This document shows, piece after piece, positions 9,236 to 14,675 of a stretch of DNA of 17,367 nt. The DNA is from Myxococcales bacterium UBA5297. Its GTDB lineage: Bacteria > Myxococcota > Myxococcia > Myxococcales > UBA5297. Location of the stretch: positions 23,122 through 40,488 of the forward strand of contig DHSB01000061.1 of assembly GCA_002408385.1 (NCBI GenBank). Direction: 5' to 3'. The notes beneath the pieces are model-generated. The model made no database searches and was not told where the DNA came from. It worked only from the letters and a program-made list of their open reading frames with translations. A program made the translations under genes and the position numbers. Every line of letters begins with the position of its first letter. The stretch's first letter is position 1.

Positions 9236-9285
9236 CCTTCGACTCGTCCGGTTCCCCGCGCGAGCGCCGGGAGCGGAGTCGAAGG
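9236..9285. repeat. CCTTCGACTC long-loop inverted repeat
   Basis: Perfect 10-bp arms CCTTCGACTC (9236-9245) and GAGTCGAAGG (9276-9285) with a 30-base loop. The arm resembles CCCTTCGACTTCGCTC at 12227-12242 before the sigma gene. CTTCGACT-containing palindromes are a widespread type of dispersed intergenic repeat in GC-rich bacteria (general knowledge, not checked here). Confidence 0.65.
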
Positions 9286-9352
9286 TCCCCCTCGACTTGC
9301 GGCCTCGCAGGCTCGGCCTACGCTCTAGCTAACAGCCCCATCTGTGCAAAGT

Positions 9353-9390
9353 CACAGCCGGCGAAAGGACCGACGAGAAGCTCGGGGCGA
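9353..9390 (+). repeat. CACAGCC core element, copy 1
   Basis: 38-bp core beginning CACAGCCGGCGAAAGGACCG and ending AGCTCGGGGCGA. It lies within unit A of the tandem duplication and differs from copy 2 (9486-9523) at only a few positions. Confidence 0.7.
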
Positions 9391-9485
9391 CCGCGGCCGG
9401 CCCTCGACTCCGGCCTCGCAAGCTCGGCCTACGCTCGGGCACACCGGGGTGCGGGCGCCCATCGACAGCCCTGTTGATTCAAGCT

Positions 9486-9523
9486 CACAGCCAGCCAAGG
9501 GACCGGCGACGAGCTCGGGGCGA
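9486..9523 (+). repeat. CACAGCC core element, copy 2
   Basis: Begins CACAGCCAGCCAAGGGACCG and ends AGCTCGGGGCGA; it lies 133 bp after copy 1. Preceded by GCCCTGTTGATTCAAGCT, to which the DNA before copy 3 (GCGCTGTTCGTTGGC, minus strand) is similar. Confidence 0.7.
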
Positions 9524-9534
9524 ACGGGGGCGCC

Positions 9535-9567
9535 GGCCGAGCTCGAGAAAAGATTTCGCGACACCTC
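9535..9567 (+). repeat. GGCCGAGCTC...CGACACCTC element, copy 1
   Basis: GGCCGAGCTC (9535-9544), a 14-base spacer containing GATTTCG, and CGACACCTC (9559-9567). The same two blocks with a 12-base spacer occur at 12261-12291, directly before the sigma-factor gene. Confidence 0.6.
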
Positions 9568-9728
9568 TCGGGGTCCGGTCGACGAGAAGGTCGGCGCTCC
9601 GGTTTGCCGGGCGAAGGGGCTCTGTCTCATCCCTTTCGCCGCGAATGGCGCCGTCGTCTTGGCTATGGACCGGTCGCCCACGCTGCTGTAACTCCGCGGC
9701 CGTTCGCCCTCCCGGAGTCACCGAGCCC

Positions 9729-11123
9729 ATGGACTACCGCAACGTCATCCTGCAGCCCGAGAAGTTCGACTTCAGCGTCCCGAACCTGGGGCCTTGCACC
9801 ATCCTCTCCCCGCTCACTCAGAGGAGGTTTTCTCCGGACGAGGCCAGGGTCTCGTTCTCCGGCATGCTCGGCGAGATCCGGCAGCTCATCGACGCGGGCG
9901 GCGCGGTCCCCGCTTTTGAGAAGGCGGGCCCGCGCGAGCGCATCTTCCATGACCCTGCCTGGAGCCGCGCTGCCATCCTCACCGCAGGCGGCCTGTGCCC
10001 GGGCCTCAACGACGTGCTCAAGGGCCTGGTCGAGACGCTCTGGTTCAGCTACGGCGTGCACAACATCTTCGGCCTGCGCTACGGCTATCGAGGCCTCAAC
10101 CCGCGCTACGGCTACCAGCCGATCATCCTCGATGTCGACAGCGTCGACACCATCCACGAGCAGGGCGGCAGCATCCTCGGCTCCTCGCGCGGCAACGAGG
10201 ACATCGGCGTGATGGCCGACTCGCTGCAACGGCTCAACATCAACCTGCTGTTCTGCGTCGGCGGCGACGGCACGCTACGCGGCGCCACCGAGCTCGCACG
10301 CGAGATCACCCGGCGCCACCAGCCCATCAGCGTCGTGTGCATCCCCAAGACCATCGACAACGACCTGAGCTTCGTCGGGCGGACCTTCGGTTTCGAAACC
10401 GCGGTCGACGCCTGCTCGAGCATCATCACGGCCGCACACGTGGAGGCCAAGGGCGCCTGCAACGGCATCGGGCTGGTCAAGCTGATGGGGCGCGACTCGG
10501 GGTTCATCGCCGCCCACGCGACGCTCGCCAACCCGGTGGCCAACTTCTGTCTGGTCCCCGAGCTCGACTTCGCGCTCGAGGGCGACCACGGGCTCTTCAA
10601 GGCCATCGAGCGGCGCCTTCGCGCCGGCAAGGGCCACGCCGTCGTCGTGGTGGCCGAGGGCGCCGGACAGCAGTTCTTCAAGGCCGCCCCGGTCGTCCGC
10701 GACGCCTCGGGCAACATCCGCAAGCACGACATCGGCGAGCTGCTTCGCACCAAGATCCCCGAGTACCTCCACGGCGTGGGCATCGAGTGCCAGGTGCGCT
10801 ACTTCGACCCGAGCTACCTGATCCGCAGCGTCCCGACCCGCGCGACCGACGCCATCTTCTGCTACCAGCTCGCCGAGCATGCGGTCCACGCGGCCATGGC
10901 CGGCAAGACCGACATGGTCATCGGCAAGTGGAACAGCCTCTTTACCCACGTGCCGATTCGCTTGGCCGTCATGGAGCGGCAAAAGCTGGCTCTGGAGGGC
11001 AGCCGCTGGCAGGCCGTGCTCGTCTCCACCCGCCAGAACGACTACTTCTTCCCGCCGCTCGATGGCGCTCCGCGCCAGCTCCAACCGGCCGACGGTGGCT
11101 GTCAGCCGTCGGGTTCGGTTTGA
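9729..11123 (+). CDS. 6-phosphofructokinase, ATP-dependent type by active-site residues
   Basis: Phosphorylates fructose 6-phosphate to the 1,6-bisphosphate in cytoplasmic glycolysis. The 464-residue protein belongs to the PfkA superfamily's longer, PPi-PFK-like branch. It shows GGDGTLRGA (178-186, nucleotide-binding loop), PKTIDND (206-212, catalytic Asp210), MGRDSGFIA (253-261, sugar-phosphate site) and an E-G-A-G-Q turn (310-314). The Gly after GGD (GGDG, not GGDD) is the residue associated with ATP use, while Lys207 is the residue typical of PPi enzymes; this combination is known for ATP-using members of the branch such as plant and some protist enzymes, so ATP is the better prediction. 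The ATG at 9729 starts the conserved region after an upstream open frame in repeat DNA. GGAG lies eleven bases upstream, rather far. Single-gene unit. Confidence 0.9.
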   Translation: MDYRNVILQPEKFDFSVPNLGPCTILSPLTQRRFSPDEARVSFSGMLGEIRQLIDAGGAVPAFEKAGPRERIFHDPAWSRAAILTAGGLCPGLNDVLKGLVETLWFSYGVHNIFGLRYGYRGLNPRYGYQPIILDVDSVDTIHEQGGSILGSSRGNEDIGVMADSLQRLNINLLFCVGGDGTLRGATELAREITRRHQPISVVCIPKTIDNDLSFVGRTFGFETAVDACSSIITAAHVEAKGACNGIGLVKLMGRDSGFIAAHATLANPVANFCLVPELDFALEGDHGLFKAIERRLRAGKGHAVVVVAEGAGQQFFKAAPVVRDASGNIRKHDIGELLRTKIPEYLHGVGIECQVRYFDPSYLIRSVPTRATDAIFCYQLAEHAVHAAMAGKTDMVIGKWNSLFTHVPIRLAVMERQKLALEGSRWQAVLVSTRQNDYFFPPLDGAPRQLQPADGGCQPSGSV

Positions 11124-11412
11124 CGGCACACCGACGCTTTGGGGAGGCCGGGCACGGCGCGAATGCAGTGGCCCGCCGCCTCGGCTCTGCTCTCCGCGCG
11201 CTAGGGCCTGTGGAGAAAGTACGGGCCGCCCGTGCGATGGCTCGCCACCCGCTCACCCCCGAGCTTGTTGCCGATCCCTTCGCCGGCTGTGGCCAACGAA
11301 CGAACAGCGCCTTCAAAAAAAGATGCGCGTGGGCACGAACCTTTCTTCGCGTGCGGTTCCTTCCTGCTGCGCGCGCGGAGCCGACCGCGCCAATCTCGAA
11401 GGGAGAAACCCG
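11124..11412. other. Intergenic region before the membrane-protein/sigma module
   Basis: 289 bp with no supported gene. It contains the inverted third copy of the CACAGCC element (11252-11291), a run of seven A at about 11315-11321 and GAACC/GGTTC inverted arms (11337-11341, 11355-11359). GAACC resembles the -35 core recognised by many ECF sigma factors, but no matching -10 is placed correctly, so I do not call a promoter. Confidence 0.5.
11252..11291 (-). repeat. CACAGCC core element, copy 3 (inverted)
   Basis: On the minus strand it begins CACAGCCGGCGAAGGGATCG and ends AGCTCGGGGGTGA, matching copies 1 and 2 over about 38 bp by eye. It lies about 1.8 kb from them and flanks the phosphofructokinase gene on the other side. 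Confidence 0.7.
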
Positions 11413-11805
11413 ATGTCAGACTTCTATTTGATGGGCGGCTGGGGCATGTACCCGACGACGCTCTTCGGCGCGCTGCTCGTCGCGGCAGGTATCGCCTACG
11501 CGCTGCTTCCCGAGCGTCGCTTCGTGCCGCTACTGGTGAGCATGGGCGTGGTCGTGTTCGGTTCGGGGGTGCTCGGCACCGTCACCGGCTTCATCAACAC
11601 CTTCCGCCACGTCCAGCAGCTCCCTGAAGCTCAGCAACGGGCGATTACGCTGCTGGGCGTCTCCGAGTCGCTCAACAACCTGGTGCTCGCCTTCATCTTC
11701 ATCGTGCTCGCGACGCTGATCGCCTCGGTCGGCGCGCTGCGCCTCGGGCTGCGCAGCAAACCCGGGCACAGCGAGCATCGCGGCGAGCCTTCGGCCCTGG
11801 TTTGA
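11413..11805 (+). CDS. Small three-helix membrane protein, paralog A of the sigma module
   Basis: A 130-residue inner-membrane protein of unknown function. It begins MSDFYLMGGWGMYPTT and has three hydrophobic segments at about 14-32, 37-61 and 88-112, with a polar loop between the second and third and a basic/polar tail. The GG-x-GMYP start recalls the beginning of MotA/TolQ/ExbB-type channel subunits, but the protein is too short to be a full member and I would not assign that function. The start has an excellent ribosome binding site (AAGGGAG, seven bases upstream). It is the first gene of a run of four on the same strand; its stop codon overlaps a possible start of the next gene. About 54 of the first 110 residues are identical to paralog B without any gap (counted by hand). 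Confidence 0.82.
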   Translation: MSDFYLMGGWGMYPTTLFGALLVAAGIAYALLPERRFVPLLVSMGVVVFGSGVLGTVTGFINTFRHVQQLPEAQQRAITLLGVSESLNNLVLAFIFIVLATLIASVGALRLGLRSKPGHSEHRGEPSALV

Positions 11806-11816
11806 TGGGGTCCACG

Positions 11817-12179
11817 ATGCGGACGTTCTTCGCCGAGGGTGGTCTGGGGATGTATCCGACGTTCGCGTTCGGGCTGCTGCTCGTCGCGGTGGCCATCGCC
11901 TACGCGTGGCGGCCGGCTCGCCGGCTGCTCGCGCTCTACTCCGTCCTCGGCGTCGTCGAGCTCGCCTGCGGCGTCCTGGGCCTGACCTTGGGGATCGTCA
12001 CGACCTTCCTCTACGCCGCCAAATTGCCGCCCGAGTCGCAGTATTCGGTGTCCTTGCTCGGGGTCGCCGAGTCGCTGCACAACCTCGTGCTGAGCCTGGC
12101 GATGCTCGTCCTGGCGACCATCGTGCTCGCCGGCGGAATCCTGCGCGCGGCGCTGCGCCCGGGCGCCGACCGGAGCTGA
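11817..12179 (+). CDS. Small three-helix membrane protein, paralog B of the sigma module
   Basis: A 120-residue inner-membrane protein, paralogous to the preceding gene. Shared blocks: GG-x-GMYPT (8-15), LLVA and IAYA in helix 1, GVLG (52-55), LP (70-71), LLGV-x-ESL-x-NLVL (80-92), VLAT (98-101) and LR (109-110), at identical positions. I chose the ATG at 11817 because it makes the two N-termini align exactly (MSDFYLMGG with MRTFFAEGG) and has GGGG six bases upstream. Alternatives at TTG 11802 and ATG 11805 overlap the stop codon of paralog A and would allow translational coupling. Family function unknown. The 49% identity and tandem position indicate an old local duplication, retained, which suggests the two subunits work together or in a shared complex. 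Confidence 0.8.
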   Translation: MRTFFAEGGLGMYPTFAFGLLLVAVAIAYAWRPARRLLALYSVLGVVELACGVLGLTLGIVTTFLYAAKLPPESQYSVSLLGVAESLHNLVLSLAMLVLATIVLAGGILRAALRPGADRS

Positions 12180-12304
12180 GTATCCGTTGAGAGATCCTTC
12201 TTGTTGCTCCTTCCGGTTCCGCTCACCCTTCGACTTCGCTCGAGGTGACCGGAGGGGGCTGGCCGAGCTCAAGGAGACTTCCCGACACCTCTTGAGGCGT
12301 GACG
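12180..12304. other. Leader of the sigma-factor gene, with two repeat elements
   Basis: 125 bp between paralog B and the sigma gene. It contains CCCTTCGACTTCGCTC (12227-12242), set between TCACC (12223-12227) and GGTGA (12244-12248), and then the GGCCGAGCTC...CGACACCTC element (12261-12291). The gap leaves room for an internal promoter, so the sigma/anti-sigma pair may be transcribed apart from the two membrane genes. Confidence 0.5.
12261..12291 (+). repeat. GGCCGAGCTC...CGACACCTC element, copy 2
   Basis: GGCCGAGCTC (12261-12270), 12-base spacer, CGACACCTC (12283-12291). It ends 13 bases before the sigma-factor ATG, so it would be in the untranslated leader if transcription starts upstream. 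CGACACCTC also forms an arm of the hairpin at 13259-13288 after the same operon. Confidence 0.6.
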
Positions 12305-12841
12305 ATGCTCTCCGATGAGGCCCTCTACGAGCGGATGGTCGCCGGCGATCTCGGCGCGTTCGACCAGCTCTACGAGCGCTATGAGCGGCCGCTGTTCGGC
12401 TTCGTGCTCAAGCACCTGAACGACCGGGCCGAAGCCGAAGACGTACTGCACGAGGCCTTCCTCAGCCTGCTGCGCGCCCGGCGCGCCGAGGGCGCGAGCT
12501 TTCGCGCTTGGCTCTTCCAAGTGACGCGCAACCTCTGTCTGAACCGATTCCGGACGCGAACCCGGGCCCACCGCGCGCTGGCGGTGATCGCCCGGGACTC
12601 TGAGCCGAGGGCCGAGCCGCCACAGCAGCAGCTCGAGCGCCACCAAGCGGTGGTCGCGCTGCAGGGCGCGGTCGAGCGCCTCCCCGAGACGCTCGCCGAG
12701 CTCTACCACCTGCGCGTCGCGGGCCTGTCGTACGAGGAGATGGCCTCGGTGGTGCAGGCGCCGTTGGGGACCGTGAAGTCGCGCATGCACGAGCTGGTCG
12801 CTCGGCTGCGCGAGGAGATGAAGCCATGGACTGCCCGCTGA
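12305..12841 (+). CDS. ECF-type RNA polymerase sigma factor
   Basis: A 178-residue sigma-70 family factor of the extracytoplasmic function group, which directs RNA polymerase to a small regulon when released by its anti-sigma factor. Region 2 (about 18-85) includes FDQLYERYERPLFGFVL, EAEDVLHEAFLSLL and a WLFQVTRNLCLNRFR stretch that contacts the -10 element. Region 4 (about 115-172) is a helix-turn-helix with LPETLAELYHLRVAGLSYEEMA and GTVKSRMHELVARLR that reads the -35. The linker is Pro/Gln/Glu-rich. The ATG at 12305 has GAGG seven bases upstream; a GTG at 12299 would have the same GAGG only one base away. The last 16 bases overlap the anti-sigma gene, a typical coupling. The two upstream membrane genes are on the same strand and are probable partners or targets. 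Confidence 0.93.
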   Translation: MLSDEALYERMVAGDLGAFDQLYERYERPLFGFVLKHLNDRAEAEDVLHEAFLSLLRARRAEGASFRAWLFQVTRNLCLNRFRTRTRAHRALAVIARDSEPRAEPPQQQLERHQAVVALQGAVERLPETLAELYHLRVAGLSYEEMASVVQAPLGTVKSRMHELVARLREEMKPWTAR

Positions 12842-13233
12842 TCCGCGGCGAGCTCGTCGCCTACCACTTCGGCAGCGTCGATGAGGCGACCCGCGACGCG
12901 GTCGAAGCCCATCTGCTCGGCTGCCCGGGCTGCCTCAGAGCCTTCCTCGCGCTCAAGCGCGAGATCGAGACCGCTGGAGCCAGCCCGCGTCCCTCGCCCG
13001 CGGCGCGCGAACGGCTGCGACAGGCGGTGGCCCGTGACCTCGCGTCCCGGGCGAGCGCAGCCCGGCCCCTCTGGTGGCGCCGCCCGCTTGCCTTTGGCTT
13101 CGTCACGGCGGCCGCGGCGGCGGCGATGCTCCTCGTGCTCTCCGTCCGCGGGCAGATGAACCTGATGGCCGAGATCGCGGGGACGACGCCTGCGGAAGTG
13201 CGGGCGCCGGCGCCCGCTGATGAGGTGAACTGA
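12826..13233 (+). CDS. Membrane anti-sigma factor with zinc-finger (ZAS) domain
   Basis: A 135-residue single-pass anti-sigma factor. The N-terminal cytoplasmic part carries the ZAS motif: Cys3, then His29-X3-Cys33-X2-Cys36 (EAHLLGCPGC), which binds zinc and clamps the cognate sigma factor. A linker (45-85) with RERLRQAVARDL is followed by one transmembrane helix (about 87-108, Ala-rich) and only some 27 residues outside, ending in a Pro/Ala tail. So short an outer part is unlikely to bind a ligand itself; signal detection may fall to a partner, and the two upstream membrane proteins are candidates (inference). The start overlaps the sigma gene by 16 bp, with GAGGAG eight bases upstream. A strong hairpin follows the stop codon by 25 bp. 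Confidence 0.92.
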   Translation: MDCPLIRGELVAYHFGSVDEATRDAVEAHLLGCPGCLRAFLALKREIETAGASPRPSPAARERLRQAVARDLASRASAARPLWWRRPLAFGFVTAAAAAAMLLVLSVRGQMNLMAEIAGTTPAEVRAPAPADEVN

Positions 13234-13258
13234 AGCCGCGGCAGACCGCGCTGGCGAA

Positions 13259-13288
13259 GAGGTGTCGACAGAACCCTATCGACACCTC
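13259..13288. terminator. Perfect 10-bp hairpin after the sigma/anti-sigma operon
   Basis: GAGGTGTCGA (13259-13268) and TCGACACCTC (13279-13288) with a 10-base loop, 25 bp after the anti-sigma stop codon and between two converging genes, so it could end transcription from both sides. No T-run follows; a role as a repeat-family hairpin is the alternative, since CGACACCTC also occurs at 9559-9567 and 12283-12291. Confidence 0.5.
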
Positions 13289-13342
13289 AATTCGACCTGC
13301 ACATCGCCCAGCGGCCTCTCCCTGGCGCTACGAAAGGCCCTA

Positions 13343-13374
13343 CCTGGAGTCGGGGGCCTGGAGTCTGAAGTCTG
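13343..13374. repeat. Short GGAGTC-rich direct repeat
   Basis: CCTGGAGTC occurs at 13343-13351 and 13357-13365, followed by the related GAAGTCTGG. It is a low-complexity intergenic patch like the one after nadA; no function is proposed. Confidence 0.5.
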
Positions 13375-13418
13375 GTTCCAACAGCCCCGGCTCCCTCGTC
13401 GGTTTCGGCTCGGCCGGC

Positions 13419-13658
13419 TTAGGGCATCGTCCCCTGCTGGCCTGCGTCCGCCCCGCCCGCGTCAGCCATCCCTCCATCGCCTTGAGCACCAGCGTCCTCT
13501 CCTGCGTCCTCCGCGCCGGCATCCGCGTTTCCCGCGTCCTGGGCGCCGGCGTCGCGAGCCTCTTGCCCGGCGTCGCGAGCGCCCTGCTGCGGAGGACAGC
13601 CCACCGAGAACAACGCGACGACGCACAGGGCGAAAAGGCGGCGACAGATGCTGGACAT
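13419..13658 (-). CDS. Small Asp-Ala-Gly-rich lipoprotein
   Basis: A 79-residue precursor with a lipoprotein signal: MSSICRRLF, a hydrophobic run, and a lipobox FSVGC with lipidated Cys21. After cleavage the mature protein is only some 59 residues, almost all Asp, Ala, Gly, Gln and Glu, built on repeated DAG triplets (ARDAG, EARDAG, AQDAG, NADAG, AEDAG, EDAG, GADAG). It should be an acidic, flexible, unfolded tail attached to a membrane. Such low-complexity lipoproteins are common in myxobacteria and have no known function. The start at 13658 is favoured because GGGGAGG sits six bases upstream; an ATG 15 bp earlier actually overlaps that ribosome binding site. Transcribed divergently from the hydrolase gene; converges on the sigma operon. 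Confidence 0.75.
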   Translation of the reverse strand: MSSICRRLFALCVVALFSVGCPPQQGARDAGQEARDAGAQDAGNADAGAEDAGEDAGAQGDGGMADAGGADAGQQGTMP

Positions 13659-13682
13659 GGACAGCCTCCCCATCGAGATGCA

Positions 13683-13702
13683 CGACGGCCGCCCGGCCGT
13701 CG
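13683..13702. promoter_or_regulatory. Near-perfect 20-bp palindrome upstream of the lipoprotein gene
   Basis: CGACGGCCG (13683-13691) and CGGCCGTCG (13694-13702) separated by CC. It lies 25-44 bases before the lipoprotein start codon and about 170 bases before the hydrolase start. Its place in a divergent intergenic region and its two-base centre suit a dimeric repressor operator or a leader hairpin over the lipoprotein ribosome binding region. Function is inferred from position only. Confidence 0.4.
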
Positions 13703-13871
13703 CGCGGATTTCACGAGAAAAACGCTGGCGAGGGTGTCCTCACGCTTGGCTGAAGGAAACCGCCCCTTTGGGCAGCGCACGGCGCGGTGTTGAACGAGCA
13801 ACGGGAGCCCTCCCACGCCGCTCGCGGCGATACAAAGGAGGCAACCAGTCATCACCGGGAGGACCGACCGG

Positions 13872-14675
13872 ATGTCCGGAGCACGCATCGTTCGCGAATA
13901 CGGAAAGCAGGGCCCGCTCGTCCTGGTCCTGCACGGCGGCCCGGGCGCGCCCGGCGGGGTGGCGGGGCTGTGCGAGAGGCTCGCGGAGACCTTTCGCGTG
14001 CTCGAGCCCTTTCAGCGAAGCAGTGGCAAGGCTCCGCTCACGGTCGAGAGACACGTCGCGGACCTCCACGCGCTCGCCCTCTGCTGCCAACAGCCGCGAC
14101 CGGCCCTCGTGGGGCACTCCTGGGGCGCGATGCTCGCGCTCGCCTACGCCGCCGCGCACCCGGACAGCGCGGGCCCGCTCGCGCTGCTCGGCTGCGGCAC
14201 CTTCGATCCCGAGTCGCGGGCGCGCCTGCGCGCGCGCGGTGAAGAGCGCATCGACGAGAACCTCCGTTCCAGGCTCGAGAGGCTCGAGCGCGAGGTCGCC
14301 GACCCCGACGAGCGCCTCGCGCGATTCGGCGAGCTGCTGCTGCCGGTCTACTCGCACGATCTGGTTGCCTCGCCGGCCTGCGAGCGCCCCGATGTGCGCG
14401 CCCATCACGAGACCTGGAACGACATGCTGCGGCTGCAGCAGGCCGGGGTCTATCCAGCGGCCCTTTCCGCCTATCGCGGTCCGGTCCTCATGCTCCACGG
14501 CGCGCAAGACCCGCACCCCGGCGCGATGATCCGCGACAGCCTCGCGCCCTTCCTGCCGCAGCTCGAATATCGCGAGTGGCCCGCCTGCGGTCACTACCCG
14601 TGGCTCGAGAGAGCGTGCGGCGAGGAGGTGATCGCCTTCCTGCGCGCGTGGCTCCTCGAGCATCGCCCGCGCTGA
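13872..14675 (+). CDS. Alpha/beta hydrolase, prolyl aminopeptidase-like
   Basis: A 267-residue cytoplasmic serine hydrolase. The HGGPG box (21-25) and GHSWGA nucleophile elbow (Ser83) are the signatures of the proline iminopeptidase branch (peptidase family S33). The rest of the triad is Asp213 in HGAQDPHPG and His241 in CGHYPWLE. A helical cap, rich in Arg and Glu, spans about 112-195. S33 members also include esterases and lactonases, so the substrate (N-terminal proline peptides or another ester/amide) cannot be fixed. The ATG at 13872 has GGGAGGA eight bases upstream. A second, stronger AAAGGAGG at 13834-13841 points to an in-frame ATC at 13851, which would add seven residues only if that codon is used or mis-sequenced. 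No signal peptide. Confidence 0.88.
   Translation: MSGARIVREYGKQGPLVLVLHGGPGAPGGVAGLCERLAETFRVLEPFQRSSGKAPLTVERHVADLHALALCCQQPRPALVGHSWGAMLALAYAAAHPDSAGPLALLGCGTFDPESRARLRARGEERIDENLRSRLERLEREVADPDERLARFGELLLPVYSHDLVASPACERPDVRAHHETWNDMLRLQQAGVYPAALSAYRGPVLMLHGAQDPHPGAMIRDSLAPFLPQLEYREWPACGHYPWLERACGEEVIAFLRAWLLEHRPR

Larger units (their letters stand above)
9288..9537 (+). repeat. Imperfect tandem duplication (two units of about 115-135 bp)
   Basis: Unit A (9288-9400) and unit B (9401-9537) share, in the same order, CCCTCGACT, GCGGCCTCGCA or CCGGCCTCGCA, GCTCGGCCTACGCTC, then CACAGCC (9353 and 9486) followed by a block ending AGCTCGGGGCGA. Unit B is longer through an insertion between the shared blocks. 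The 38-bp CACAGCC...GGGGCGA core is the best conserved part and recurs inverted at 11252-11291. Confidence 0.7.
9039..9728. other. Repeat-rich gene-free region between nadA and the phosphofructokinase gene
   Basis: 690 bp with no supported gene; ORFs across it have no recognisable motif. It is packed with repeats: a short direct repeat AGTTGGGAGT (9043-9052 and 9056-9065), a GGGCGC hairpin (9116-9136), a CCTTCGACTC hairpin (9236-9285), an imperfect tandem duplication of about 115-135 bp (9288-9537), and the element at 9535-9567 that recurs before the sigma-factor gene. The phosphofructokinase promoter should lie near its right end, but no good -35/-10 pair was found. Confidence 0.7.

Noticed and set aside
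9474..9728. N-terminal extension of the phosphofructokinase
   Set aside because: The added residues come from repeat DNA and resemble nothing in the family; homology begins after the ATG at 9729.
11337..11359. ECF-type autoregulatory promoter (GAACC) before the membrane twin genes
   Set aside because: GAACC fits an ECF -35 core, but no CGT-type -10 lies at the usual spacing of about 16-17 bases, so the match may be chance.
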